DNA of 64,000 bases from Setaria digitata (GCA_003640385.1 RCAB01000212.1:1-64000), one strand, 5' to 3'; positions 11,767 through 27,000 are shown, counted from the first letter of the stretch. Program-made: numbers and translations. The notes: generated from the letters alone by a model not told the origin.

Positions 11767-14700
11767 TCAGTAACCGCTCATAAACCTCGGTCGTATGGCG
11801 GTACGCATCGTATGTGGTGGTGGTGGTACCGTTCCGTACGGAAGCAGCGGTCCGACTGCGGCGGCTCCCTGAATGCTTGGAGATGGTAAAGGTAGTGCGG
11901 CAGCATGAGGCTGAAGAAATGGACCACGTGGTGGAGGCGCACCCAGGAATAACGGTGGCGGTGGTGGGGTACCAATCCAACCAGGTGGTATGAACGGTGT
12001 TGCCGGCTGCGGTGATGGAGCATCACCACATAGGAATCGCTGTAATTCCTGCTCGGTATCCACAATCATTACCAGGAATGGTGATCCCGGCACATGTTCA
12101 CCATGCCATTTAACTTCCACCTGAAATTAATTCAAGTATTATTGGAGGAAGTGTTAAAACAATCCATCATCCATCAATCTCACAAATATCAATTAGCATA
12201 TCTAGTAAAAGCAAGGAAACCTGATAATCTCCTGGTTCCTTTGGCTCATATTTACAATGAATTGTTCGCTCTTGCTTTTTTTCACGTTGCATTTCTACGT
12301 TAAATGCACCTTTTGGTCCTCGAACACGCACTGTTAGCTGTCCAGCTCCAGCACCTTTCGTTTCAACAATGAAATTTGACTTGAAACTGTAATTTTAACT
12401 TTGTAATTCAATATAAAACTTGCATAGATATGCAGAGATAATGATATGATATGACACATAGATATGGATAGATAATATAAAACGATACCTAAGCAATTTT
12501 AACGAAATTCTGATCACTGCGTAAACAGATCAGAAAGCAAATGAGTATCTAGTAAAATAAATATTTCTAACTCACGTGGAGAGAATTCCATGCTCGATTC
12601 CTGGTCCGTATACACGAACTTTAGACGCATCTGGTGGATAGGAAACATTGAAATTAAACGGACTGCCTGGCACCTGTTCATCAGAATACTTCACAACTGG
12701 AATAAGCGAAATGAAGAATATTTTTTAAAATGCACTCTTTGAACAACCTCATATCACGTACTTTTCCTTATCCCAATTTTCTTGTCAGTTATTTCTTCAT
12801 CTTCTAGTTGTGAAGAAGAAAATGCACTAGAGATGAGATTTTCTTCAAATCTAGTAGAATGTACAAATTGCAGAAACGTTCTTAGCATATCTTCCAGCTG
12901 TTTTCCGTTGGGAATAGTATTGTGTTGAAAAACGCTAAAAAAAAAAAAAAAAAAGAACTACTATAATTTTTTTAAGAAAATTAAAAGAAAAGAAACAAAC
13001 CAAGTGTATGTTTGCCGATTTCAGAAGGTCTAACTGAAAGGGTATACGTACCATCCCGATGATCGTAAAGTTCGCAGTATGCAAGTTTTGTTGGTCCCAT
13101 ACATTGTGCTGAGAGCTGACCTAAAATAATATAAAATATTCTGAAACATACCAGTAGTCAAAATATTTTTATACTCTCTTAAAAAAAGCTGACATAAATT
13201 ATTCCAGGAAATTCTTCTCACAGTATTTCGATCATAGTGCCAGAAATCTAATCATTATGACAGCTAAGCAAGGATTTTATCTGGTGTGTAGTTCACTCTC
13301 ATTCTACGTTATACTGATTATACTAACAATATAATATTAATGATAAAGGAACAATATTACAACAGCAAAACGCCATATAAAATGTTCGACAAATAAGGCT
13401 TAAGGCAAATTTCTCAATTTACTGAACAAATATAGGTATGGGACAATAACAATTAAAGGATTAATATAAAGTCATAACTTTAGACACAGTAGTAATCTTC
13501 ACAGACATACAGTATCCTGTAATTTACAGCATTATAAATCTCCATCTTTCAGAGCATCCTGGAAGATTCAACTGAAGAAGGTTCATCATACCTGGTCCCG
13601 CTTTCCTGGTGTCGATAACAGTTTTCACATCCTCATTAACGATGCCCATCTTCAGCGTATTTGCATCAATACTTATAGCCTCGGCGGCATTCGAGTGCAG
13701 ATCAACCTGTACTCGAAAAGGTGAACCACGAACATGGTGTCCATCCCATAATACCTGCAATGAAGACACAAAATGTTCGGCCGCTTCTTTTCATTCGGCA
13801 GTAATTACTTCGAAACTATTTGACTTGTGCAGTTTGAATCTTATCTTCTCACCTGTCAATGAAAGATCTCAGAGATGTATCACATAATATGCTAATTTAG
13901 GAAATGAAATTAATTTTATGCCAGTAGACGAAAAATCTGAATTTGATAAAAATTTCAACCTGCAACTCATACACACCAGCTATCAAAGGTGTGTAGACGG
14001 CTTTATAGACGTTGTTTCCCAGGTGAGTCAAACGAACGGGGATATCCGCCTTTTGTCCAAACAGAGAACATGATACTTGTCCGTCTGGAACATTTTCCAA
14101 AGTGATATAATTATCACGAATTATCACTTCATTATCATAAACATACATATTTATCACAAATATTTATGCTTAAGTTAACAAATGAAGCAAGGAAAAAGAA
14201 ATGCAACATCAACATAGGAAAATACCAAATGCTAACCTCTCGAGGTATCTGAGCCATCGATGAAAAATTCCGCTTGTTCATTATTAGCAGCTCGTGTTAA
14301 GCCCTCTCCCCGCAGTACCACCCTTAGGTAATCTGCTTCATTTTCCTCATGGAATGAACGATCCCTAAATTTTAGTGTTCACAAAAATAACTCACAATAA
14401 GAATTACCTAGCTAGATAACTTTTGAAAATCGATAATTCGTCCAAAATTTAATTTTTTTACGATTGCTTGATGGAAACTTTACCGCCAAAAAAAGTAAAA
14501 CTTGAGCTCGAACAGAGATTACAGTCGTCCAACAACACTTATAAGACAAAATAGTTATACGAGTCAGATTTCTTTTCTTTTAAATGATTTTCCATAACAT
14601 TTGCTAATACACTAACTTATTATTTTAATCTGACTAGATAAATCAGCGAACAAACTTTCAACATGGAGTAATTTGTAAAGTGGTTTGGATGAGAGCTGAA

Positions 14701-15029
14701 ATCTCAGCTGAAATCTAGGAATATTTAAAATGAAGGAAACAGCTTGAAATGGGCTTACTCAGATCGAGATCGTGGAGAATTATGTGACACTGCCATGACA
14801 GTATTCGTAAGCGGGACGGCACGTGAGGTCGAGGGCTGCTCACCTTCAGCAACGACATGCAGTGGCTGCGCTTTCTGTACCGCTAAATCCGACCAATAAA
14901 GGTAAATACCGTATTTCCCGGGCTGATGTGGATAATATGTTACTCGATATTTTCCATAGCCAAGTGATTCGACATTACAACCACTCACTGATTTGCCATC
15001 CCAATCACGAACTTCCGCACGAAGTTTTC
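11767..15029 (-). CDS. fln-2: Filamin exons 51-58: hinge, repeats 21-23, Pro-rich tail
   Basis: Exons: 15029-14759, 14364-14237, 14084-13960, 13754-13592, 13120-13001, 12696-12576, 12386-12221, 12120-11767. A Ser-rich hinge (EQPSTSRAVPLTN to HEENEA) separates repeat 20 from 21, where filamins often carry a flexible hinge. Repeats 21-23 end VRGSPFRVQVDL, QVPGSPFNFNVSYP and HVPGSPFLVMIVDT. After repeat 23 come EQELQRFLCGDAPSPQPATP and about 75 residues rich in Pro, Gly and Ala, ending RPRFMSGY and a TGA at 11769-11767. Canonical filamins end in a dimerising Ig repeat. Here the last repeat is followed by a Pro-rich tail that could bind SH3 or WW domains instead (inference). Confidence 0.9.
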
Positions 15030-18000
15030 CTAAGTTTTTTTTTTTTTTTACTCTGATAAATTTGAAAAAATATTTTCACTCAGTTTCCTGGATCTTCCTA
15101 TAATTTATCTGAGCTCACTGAGGCAAATAACACTAACAGATACTAGATAGTACACTTTCATGGATAAATTTACTAAAATCAAAATTGTCCAGACTTTTAA
15201 ATTTTCGTCTGCAAACTTTAATTCGAAACAAAAGAATTACCTGGACAATTTTAGTCATATAATTTTGTAGCTGTCAGAGGATTATTCTTGAAACACTGGA
15301 AGTATTTTAAATTCGTGAAAACAAATTTCTACAAATAAGTGACTTACCAGATCCGGCGGCAGTGGCATCAACATCAATAACGTTTCTCTGCTGCACTGCA
15401 AACTGATATACCCCATCTTCATCAGCCAACTGATCATTTACAATCACTTTTCGTGGATCAACGACTTCAATCTCGAACGGACTTCCTGAATTGATATAAA
15501 GTTGGCTTTCAGACCAAGCATCCTTAGTCAAATATAAAATGGAAAAAGAAGTCAAAGTTCATGAAAAGAGGAAAAAATACCCTGAATAGTTCGATTGTTG
15601 TACTCAATGTTTATCAAATAACGGCCTACTTCTGTTGGTGTAAACAAAATTTCCGTCGTTCCATCTGGATTTCTGTTTGATGTATGTCGAATCTTCGTTT
15701 TCTTTGGTCCTATTGGGATTTTAATTAAAATTTTATTATTCATTTATTATTTTTTATTTTTAATTTGCTAAAGCTTTAGTTTCAACTTATTCTATAACAG
15801 ACAGTTAAAAGTTTCCCAAAGGAACGACTGGAGAATTCAATTGCTCAAATAGCTATAACTCTTTCCAAACAGCAAAAAAATTACTTTGTTTTCGTTCTTG
15901 AAAATTTTCGAAAAAAAAAATTTCTGTTTGATAATTAGAGATGAAGCTTTAGTCACTGAAGGAAAAGCAAAATTTATTTCCACAAAAAAAGAACCACAGG
16001 AAGGAATGACTACTGGAAAGCATAAGAAATCAGGAATTCGCTATTCCATACCTCGTACATCGATTTTCAGACTTCCTTTTACATTTTTGGCATCAAATGT
16101 GATACTTGTTGGACGTTCTACTTCCACAGGATGTTCCATGGGAGCTCCACGTAAGATGGGTTTCCCGTGCTCCTCAACAACCAACATGTGTGGTGTTCCT
16201 GAATCGTAATCCTTGTTTACTGTCTTAAGGAACTACTGGAAAGGAAGCAAGCCAGAGATATTAAATGTTGAAAGGAGAATCAAGAACTTTTACCAGTGAC
16301 AAGAAAGCCAGCCAATTTTGTAACCAATTTATACTGGCCAATTTTGGACGGGATAAATTCGAAAACATCATCACCATCGACGGTTGTTTGCAAATCCAGT
16401 CGTACTGGTTCATTAGATGGATCAGTCAGTTCCATCGTCAATTCCCCGCTACCAGCTAGCTGACGGTTCACTATAAATTTTTGGAACATTCTGTAGAATA
16501 TTATTTTAAAGAAGCACTGAAAATGTTAAATCTAAAAAGTATATCAAAGAAAAAGAAGCTACTGAAAAGTCTTCAAAAACTAACCGGTAATTACCGCGGG
16601 ATGCTTGAGAATGAATGGTTCGTTGATACCTTTAATAAAAACTTTCCGGGGATCGACCACACTGCATTTGAACGGACTACCAACTATTGGTACATCAGCG
16701 AATGTTATCTCGATTTGATGAAGACCTGAGGAAAAAATTGCAACTGTTGGAAGTTGTTTACCCAAAAATAAATAATTACATTGATTATCAGTCAGTTTTT
16801 GGAGTCTTGAAGTGATAAGACAGCAATTAATATTGATATTTAAAGTAAAGTAGTTTTTAAATGATCTACACCGTTATGTTTGTTGCCTCGGTAGGAAGGA
16901 AGTTGTATTTCTGACCTTTGTACAGTACTTTAGAGGAGAGAGAGGATAATAACCGGAAGCTATGAGAGAATGAATTTAGAAAAAAATTTTCATGGAATTT
17001 TACAAATAAAAAGCTACGTAAAAATTTCACACTAAGATCTTAGTTAACAATTAAGAATAGAGCTAAATTAAACAGTTTAGTCTAGGCTCTCTTTCAGCAT
17101 TATTAGTATATTTTCTGTTCTTCTAAATTTTCGCCTTACCGAATCTAATTCTTTTTACTCTATTGTTTTATACCCGTTGTTCATTCAAATCATACTGCAA
17201 AAGTTTTGTGTTTAAAAAACAAGAGATGAAAAAAGCAAAGATGCTTTAAAAAGCAGCAGATGATACTCTATGATTAAAAGTGAAATGTGAAAATCAAAAT
17301 TAATTTTTTAAGAAAAGCAACAAAGTTAAAAATTTTTTATGCATTTTTCGTCAAAGATTTAAGAAAAATGAGAATCTACTATTAGGTGTGAAATATTCCG
17401 TGACGGAAGTTTGTAAATACATCAGCCCTAAATAGCCAAACAAACTGAAATTAATTTTTCAGGTATAAATTCATATTGATTTGATAAAAACATTTGTAGA
17501 TCTGAACAGAATGATAAAATAACTAGAAGAATAGAATAGGAAAAATTAAAGAATGAATACTAAGCATTTTTTCAATGCTAAAATTTCATCGGTATAAATT
17601 CTGAAGTTTGTGAAGAAAAAGTTGATGAAAAAAAGTCACCAATATTTTCAGGTGTAAATTCAACCCAATAACTATCATCATGTTGCTTGTAGCACCGAAC
17701 AGGCAACGGCCCGCCTCGAGAATCTGAAATTTAAAGTAGCATGCGAGCTGAATAATTAAAAGTTGAAGAAAAATGCACAAATTAGCAAAACTGCGACACG
17801 GACAATACGAACAGGTGAAAAAATGTAAAATAACAAAGTGCGACACTGGTATTAGCACAATAAACATTATTAAAATTTTATGAAACTTGGCAAAACCTTG
17901 CAATATGCAATCTCACTAAAGATGAAACATACACCTGAAATCAGCTTATTATAATGGAATAAAAGCAATCACTTTTTTATTTGCTTATTTATTTTTATAC

Positions 18001-21000
18001 CTTTCCAAATTACCGAAAGCATTTGGGTAGAATGATAAAATTAGAATTTCACCAAATCTTAATTATTTCAGGGTAAAATTATCCGTCTTTCCCGACTCAA
18101 CTATTTTTCTACTTAATATTTAGGTTTCAGTTGAATTTTACGAGTACCACCAAAATTTTGATTGCTATCAATAAAGTAGAATACAGCAAGAAACAGAGAA
18201 AGTCGATTAAAGGCTTCAAAAACAGAAATTTATAGTTCTTCTATTATTTACTTCTGTTACTTACTAACTAAATACTTCTATTACTTACTGTTCTAAATTA
18301 TATTTCGTAGTTAATAGCATTTCGCAATATTAAAATTATCCTTGATGAGAAGATAAAATACCTGAAACAACGACATCCAGTTCACCATGCTCAGTGTCAT
18401 TCAGTGAAATTTCAAAACGAGCTGTTTTTCCACGTTGTGCGCGTGTCAAAGCGTCACCACGTGCACGTAATGACCCTGCATCACTCACGATACATTCATA
18501 AGGACATTCTAAAATATAAAAAGGTGTCAACAATCAGGTATATTATGACAAGCATCAGAAAATTGCCAAGATTTAAAATGTCCCTAAAGGAAAAGAGTCC
18601 GAAAAATGAAAATCGCTGTTTATTTCGTTTATTTTAATGAAAACCGATTACTGTCTCTAAATGCTAATCAAATAATTCATAAAACTTATGGAAAAAATAC
18701 TAATTATTAATCACTTATGGAACAAATGTTAATTTTTCGAGAGAATGAAAAAATGAACGGGGAGTGGATGATTTACTGAAAAAAAAAAAAGAAAAAGAAA
18801 TGACAGAATATGATTCTGCATTTCGTTTTGGAATGAAAAGCTGCAAAATTCAGGAACAATTTAGTGTTGTCTCCAAGAACATGCTTAAATTCAACATAAC
18901 TTGCCATACTCATCGCAGGTAGAAGAGACAGGTAGATACTCTGCTAAGTACAAAAAACTGTACCTGGCAGCAGCATTTCGTCAATCATTACATCTATCAG
19001 ATGAAGTCCAACTTGTCGTGGTGTAAACGAACACACATGTAAGCCTGGTTTGATTCGTTTCATCGTGCATGGTACTTCTTTACCTCCACATGTTATTCGT
19101 ACTGTTGCCCGTGCACCACCCGAATTTGACCAGTCCACTGTAGATTCAAGTCATTAAAATTATCAACTTTTAGAAATTCATCGCAACTCTTGAAATGAAA
19201 TTTTGAATTTAAACAGTGAAAAAGATGTTGGTAGAAGGAAAAGCTGAACCGTTGAAACGTTGCTCAACGCCGACACGATCATTTTTTAGTCCAATAACTC
19301 GTACAGCGCTCAAATCTAATACAGCAATTTTGAAAGGACTTCCTTGGATATGCTCATCTTCTACCATTACCGATATTGTATGTATCCCTTCTGTTCGCGG
19401 TGTAAATTCTGCTTCGAATATTTCGTCAGGAAGTTTTTTCAGCGAGACCGGTAACGGATTTCGGTCTGAATCTGCAAGAAGCAAAAACTGATTTCAAATA
19501 TTTTTAAACTTAAAATTTGAATACCTGAACAATTTCAAAAGTTGCAGTCTCTAACAAGTAAAAACCTCAATGTGATCTCCTATCAAAATCGTAGTACAGT
19601 GCTAAATAATTCCTAGAAGAAGATAAACTAACCAGTGATGACAACAGAGAGATGCTTTCCAGCATCATGTTCTGCTCGTAAAATTAGTTTCGATAACCAA
19701 CCAACTAAAGCTTGCTCAATATCATCTATCAGGACAACACCGCGACCACCTTCAACAACCCGAACGTATTGCCGAGCACCGTACGGCATCTCATTTATGA
19801 AAACGTCAATCGAATAACGGCCTACATCATGAAATCTATAACACGTAAGAAGTAGAAAAGAGAATAAAAAGTCTTAAAGACAAAAATCTCTCATTGAGGA
19901 TTCAGCAAATATACCATTCAGATCGAGTACCAAGACTGAAATTAATTATAAATTAGTCTATGCAAAATACTCTCATTGAGGACCAGAATAAGTACCAATA
20001 GTAAAATCAATTACATCACAAAATAATTACATGCAAAAGGCTCGAGCAATTCCATCATTTCCAATTTCTATTTTTGCTGGCAGTAATTCATTTTTGGCAC
20101 TCTTAACTTCTAGCCTCACATCCTTTTGCGCCACATCGCCTACGTCTACTAAAAAAAAAAAGAAATGTTTAAAGAGCGAGAGAAAAAATGCGCACAAAAT
20201 TTCAAAATATCCTGTCTTAAAATGCTCTATTTCTCTTTTTTGTCTTGGTCTAACTGGTCTAATCGCTTATAGCTCAGTTATTACTATCTGCAAATACCAA
20301 TTTGAAAAAAAAAGCCAAGAAAACTTACATTCAAAGACCAATTCTTTTCCAGAAAGAATAGTTGATGGAATGCGCGCAATTTTTGGCGGCTTTGAAACTT
20401 GCATCACAAATGGTCCAATTCCTACTTGTTGGTTGTTCACAACGATATCAATTTCGTGCTCTCCTAAACAGATAAAAGTATAGTAAAATAGACTGATAAA
20501 TTATATTCTTTTTTCTTTGTTTTTTTTTTTTTAAATTCACTCTTTTTAAGCGAATTTGAAACATTTAAAAAGTTTTTTTTTCAAATTAGTTCTTTTTTTT
20601 TCTTTTTAAATTAGTCTTATCGTCCATTCATTATTTTTTCACGAGAGCTTTTTTAATCTTTACCTTTACAGTAAATTAATTTTAACATGAACATTGTTTA
20701 ATCACATCTAATGTATCGCTTTTNTTCAAAGTAGTTCTTTTTTTTTCTTTTTAAATTAGTCGTATCGTCCATTCAGTATTTTTTCACGAGAGCTTTTTTA
20801 ATCTTTACCTTTACAGTAAATTAATTTTAACATGAACATTGTTTAATCACATCTAATGTATCGCTTTTGCAGTAGATATGATTAAATAAAATAGAATTTT
20901 TTTGATATAAAGTTAACTAACCCACTATAGAAAATTAACAAAAAAAAAAAAATTATTATTAATTGATTCAGTAATGAACTGTTGATGAAAATGTTCCATA

Positions 21001-24000
21001 CCTGGTGTCAAAGGTCTGAACTGTACATGATATCCATTGTAAACTTTTTCCATTTCAACATCCAATTCATGACCATGCGAATCTGAATTTCAGGATTCCT
21101 CTGTGCAACACGCCGAAACCAACCAAGTACAGACGTAATACGAAAAAACGGAGGACAAAAACAGTGCAATTTAACAAATAAAACAGTGACAACTTCGAAC
21201 AAGCTTAAGCGAAAGCATCTAGACCAATATTTGTGAGAAAGGCATTTTTGACAAAGTCGGAGGAATAACACGAAATCCTGCGATACTGTTCCCAATGAAT
21301 AATACATTCACTTCATTCAGCTAACTTCAAAAGTTCCAGTTGAAATTAAATTTTCGTTTACAAAAAAAAACACCTCCGATTTTGTGAAACAAGCAAGAAG
21401 TTATAGCGTGAAGAAGTTTAAAAACTAACCAGTGATGGTAACATTGCAATCAGTTTCACGTCCGGCTGTATCAATCCCGAAGCCTTTTCTTTGTCCAACC
21501 TAAAAGCAAAAGAAATAAATATATGTAGCAAAAAAGCTTGCACTTCTCATGTCTGACCTATTTCGATAAATTGAAATTTGGATGAAAGTAAAACATGCAA
21601 AAGGTTGCTAAAATAAATGTAAAAGAAAAAAAAGAAAACTTGAAATCATACCTGTCCTGTAGTGAGATCACCAACCAGACGGATTTCCTGTTCAAATCCT
21701 GCGCCCGTCATCGATGTTGAAATCGTAGCATTTGACTGTAATGCCTTCTGCCGCACCGGACAAATCATTGGTGAACCTTAAATTCGGATAATTGAAGCGC
21801 AAAGTAATGCTTCATTAACTGAGGAATAGCTCAATAAGATTTCAGTTCAGGAATGTTAGGTTGTAAGGTCTGATGTAACAAGCAATATTTGATATTGATC
21901 TGCATTTCAGTACAAGACAACAATAAGGTAGAATAAATTGAATTTTAATTTGTAATGAATTAAAGTACGTGTTACAGTTAAAATTACCCTCTAAAAAAGT
22001 GCGCAAAAATCTCTCTGAAGAATGTAGCAGAAATTTGACAAACAAAACTACCTGGGATTGGATCACCATTGAATCGCACACTAATGAGATGATCCTTAGC
22101 TTCTTGTGGCGTAAAGGAAACTTTAAATTTTGCTTGTCCTTCTGCCTGAAATGGAATGACGTAAAACGTATGCCGTTAAAATATATTTCAGATAAATTAC
22201 GATTTTCTACCACTCCTTTTCTCACCTTTCTCATCAAGCTACTGATCTCAATACCTGCATGCTACTTTTCTGTCGTTCCCAGCTGTGAAGATAAACTATG
22301 ATAATAATCAACCACGGAAACTACTACTGTAAGACAAACCTGCACGAAATTTGGCACATTTCGATTTTCAACACTAACTATAATTTCCATATTACCAGCT
22401 CCAGCTCGAGCTGCATCAATCATAAATGTACAAGGACGACCAACAACCGCTTCTTCTACACATGATAGCTTGGCACATTTTGCATCAAATGCTTTAGAGG
22501 TGAAAGGAGATCCAGTAATCGGCTTACCATCACAACATATATCAATCTGAAATCAACGATCGCAAAACATTCCGACTAACTTAGCCAAAATATCAAGCCC
22601 AGTAAATTATTCTTCGTTTAATTCACTTTCATTGCCTATAAAATATGGTAGTTATGAACTCTCTAAAGTGCTCTCCAGAAATTATAACAAATTAACGATG
22701 ATGTGCTCAATTTAATATAGCAAAATTATTTGAAACAAAGGAGTACTACCATATATCTATCAGATTCCGTCATATCACATGTAAATGTGACGCCAGAATT
22801 TTATATTATAAAATGCTCCTAACCTGATGATTGCCGACGTTCTTTGGTGTATAGGAGATGATATATCTCCCATCATCCATATCATTTTTTGATATGCTCA
22901 CCGGAATGTTGTTACTTTGTGAATCGGTAATGCGTATCTGCGGTGGCATATCTTTCATACCTTCAACAACTACATAGATCTGTGCTACCTGTCCAACAGG
23001 TACTCGTTCCAATCCTGGACCCGAAACTGTTACCGACTGCGATGTTACCAAATGACAGACGAATGGGCTTCCTGAACTACTTTTTTTTATGCTAGAAAAA
23101 TTGGCAAATGAAATTATTTGGAATTATTAAATGCAATCATTTCCATTAAAACTTACAATCTCATCCCTCCTTCTGCCGATACAACTAAAATTAAGAAAGA
23201 AAAATTAATTAAAAAATAAATTAAGAAGTTTTAGAAGTAAAAAGAGAAAATAACGAAGAAGCAAATCCCACTGGTTACTTTACGTGAAGAGACAATTCTT
23301 TCAAAACTTTATTTTTAAAAATCCTTCTAAATCCAGAGAGTTTGCACAGAGTTCAACACTCTTTTAATGACTGACTTTGTTTTCTCTTCTTTCTCCCTTC
23401 CAAAACCCATTTTTTCAGCATCATAAGACAAAGAGCTATGAATTAAAGTAAAATAATTAGCTGCAAAAAGATATTTTATAAATTATATTTTTTTGCTTCA
23501 ATGATTATGATTTGGATGATGTCCTTAAGTGATGATATTAGACCACTTAATTCTCAGGTATTCATAATATTTATCCTTACCTGGTACAGGTTCGTTGTTG
23601 AAACGTACAGATATGGTATGATCGGCAAGTTCTCTAGGTACAAAAGATATATCATAACGATGCTGTCCAAGTGATTGTGCCATCGATGGAATTCGTCCTT
23701 CATTCACTGCCACCTCCAAATTACCGACACCTGCTTGGCTAGCGTCCACTACAAAATAGAAAGTGTAACATTTGGACTATCAGAATATCAGTATCAGTTC
23801 ATTTCAAATATCAGTAAGATATGAGATAAGAAGAGTTATGTGCTTCTGCAACAAGCACATATTCATCGGAATTATACTTTGAAACAGTCATCAAATAATA
23901 AGGCCGACTTAAAATTACAACTTTTTTCTCTTTTTTTTTTTTTTTTAAACGAACCGATGAAATGGACTGGCTTATCGACGACACTGTTAGGAATATCACC

Positions 24001-27000
24001 AACGCTAATTCTTGCTGGGTCATACGCTCGGCATGTAAAGGGACTACCTTGAACATCAGTACCTGCATATCTAACTTCGATTTCATGATCACCTGAAATG
24101 ATGAGTTTTCAAAATTGAAAAGCACAAAATAGACAGAATATTTAAAAGAAAGCTGAAAAAAAAAACACAAAAAACTTAAACTTTCAGAAATGTATAACAT
24201 ATTATTGAAATGTAAGATAGCAACATATACAGTTTAAAAATGTAAGATTTACGGTAAGATCGAATATTAAGACTTACCCACTTGTACTGGTATAAATTCT
24301 ACTTTTTTGATGCCAGGTTCATGTTCAAACATTGAACTTTCAATTTTTCTTTTTTCTGGATCTAAAAGACAAGCCTTTCAAATTGCAAAATCAGAGCTTA
24401 CAAATTAATACTTTTTCACTAAAATTTTGGAAACTAGCCTGTAACTGTAATTTCAAGCGGTTCTTCGCCAGCTACTGTAATAAGAATCTGTGCTGGTCGT
24501 CCCACTCGACTTAAAGATGGAATTTTGGAAACACTTGTCTTTTTTTCCATTTGATGTTTTTTCTTCTTGGCTTCTTTCCCCTAAAAGATGAAAAGAAAGT
24601 CCATTATGGGCCAATTTTTGAACTCAACCATTTCAAATTTGATTTTAAAATGAAGTGAAAGAATTCCTCTTTTCTAACCAAAATACCTTATTCTTTTTTA
24701 ACGTTTCAGCCATCAATTTTTCTTCCTTTTCTTTTCTCACGCGTTCTTTTTCTTCACGTTTTTTCTCTTCCTTTTCCTTCCGCGAATCCTTTTTCTTTCC
24801 ATCCATCAAACTATAAAACACACAATTTGCACTTTTTTATTTCCGGTCTAAAATTTAATTTCATATCTTTCTTGGCTTCCTTGCATAAGATTTCAAAACT
24901 TATAACTCCATTCCACAAACACTTTTAGTATCAAATTTAAAATATAAAAATAAAGCATACGCATTTTCCATCTCTTCATCTGGCTTTTCGTCCACAATAT
25001 TCACTTCAAATGGGCTATCTGAAAGGAAGCAAGAGTTAAAGAGCTGAAAGGATGTTTCAGGAATAGCAATCAAGAAATAATTCAAATGTATACTTTTCAG
25101 GACTTCCTTATTGAATGTTATATTGACAGTGTGCATTCCGGTAGTAGTCGGATTGAACGTCACCAAAAATTTGGCAGTTCCGGTTTCCAGTTGTGCTACA
25201 TGAGATGGTATGATAATACCATCGCTATCTTTAATTGCCATTTCAAGATTTCCGAAACCTGCTCGACCAGCATCCACTATAATAGTGATATGATAAGATA
25301 CAAAAGTAGATGTTGTCAGTAAAGAAAGCTGACTGCTGAAATAAGAACGAGTAATGAGGTAAGTCTTGTTAGATCGAAAATAGAATCTATTCACAAAGAG
25401 TCCCTTATCCTGCAGTAATAGAAGTTGGAAGAATAAATTTTATAGAATGGCTTTATCAAAACTTTGTAACAGTTTTACATCCGACCGCATCATTTATAGG
25501 TGGATTAAAATTTAAAAAACTGTGCAAAGTACCACCGATCTTTTGTGCTGCTACTGATACAATTCAAAGTCCATTGTAATAATTCAGAACTTACCGGTGA
25601 ATTCAACGGTATCATTGATGGTACTTTGTGGTGTGATTTCACCAACAATAATCTCTGATGCGTCGTAGACACGTATCGGAAATGGACACATTGGGTGCAG
25701 TATATCATTTACATAAACCATTACCTCAAATATTTGACTGAATATTTTTTGCATTATTCCTAAGAAACTAAAAATTGACTTCAACTTCTGTGCACAAAGT
25801 TTAAATTTGCTCACGCAAAATGAGGATTTTTCAAGTGTCAAACTACCTTCGTAATTAGGAATGTAATGAATTATGGAAAACAATTTTTAATTCGAATGAA
25901 TTTATTCAGTAAATTTAAAGTCTAAATTAATACATGAATGGGTGTGAAAAAACTAGAAAAATTGAGGACATTTGAGAACAAAAATACTCTTAAATAATTA
26001 TTTTTGTGTAATTTTAAAAAGAAATTAATCACTCATAGAACTATTAGAATATTTGATTTTCACCGAAACATACCTTATGTGTTCCAACTTCCGTTGGTCT
26101 AAATGATATCTCATAGGAGTGACGAGATTTCTTCACTTTTGGTTCAATTTCTCCACGATCTAGTGCACCCTTCGCAGCTACTGTAAATTTTTTTTTTTTT
26201 TTTTTTGGTAAAATAAAGCAATTTAGAAATCAGAAATACAAATCAATCGAAAAATGAACTATGATTATTTACTAATGATTATAGCGTTAACAGTATCCTT
26301 CTCCCAATCGCAATAAAGAAAAATAAAATTCATTCTTTCACCACATTAAGATAACTTATGACATTTCTTACCAGCAATTAACAAATTTCGACAGTTTAAT
26401 TACTCGAGTCAAACTCGAGCACAATATATAACTTACATACTACGACAACTTTCAACTGATCGTCTTTCCCAAGTTTCAACGAATCAACCTTAACGTCCAC
26501 ATCTTTTCCACGTCGCACAATCTCATGCTTGGATGTTATTTTTGATTTACCAAAATTAAAACCACTTTCGTCGCTTCCTTTCTTTTCTCTATCCTGGAAA
26601 TAGCTGTCCAGGAATTATATACACTTATTAATTAACATCCTAAAAGACTGGACGCTATTGAGATAGTTCAAAAAAAGAAATAAGATGGTGATAATTTCAG
26701 GAATCTTAAGAACTATGGATAAATTCCACAGATCCAAGCGGACATATGTATATTTCATTGTAACACATAAATATCTAATGTTTGCTTATTGTTCCTTTTG
26801 AAGTTTTTGAAGAAATTTTAAATGAGGTCAATTTAGCTTGAAAATACTGCAAAGTTGTGGATCTAATTACTAATTGAATCTCTTCACTTGCAATAATGGA
26901 TACCTTCCGTAAAATTGTTATGTTATCTTTTCAAACTTGCTATATTTGCAAAAAAAAAAAAAAGAACGAACAAATAACTGAACAAACTTTTCCGAATTTT

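Noticed and set aside
16471..16490. Filamin exon 47 starting at the stronger-looking TTCTACAG acceptor
   Set aside because: That start gives the wrong phase and an early stop. TTTATAG at 16471 restores frame and the expected VNRQLAGSGEL strand.
23157..23184. A 28-nt segment with a TTTTAG acceptor and GTAAGT donor between filamin exons 32 and 33
   Set aside because: Including it shifts the frame and breaks the conserved VPGSPF join, which is perfect when exons 32 and 33 are joined directly.
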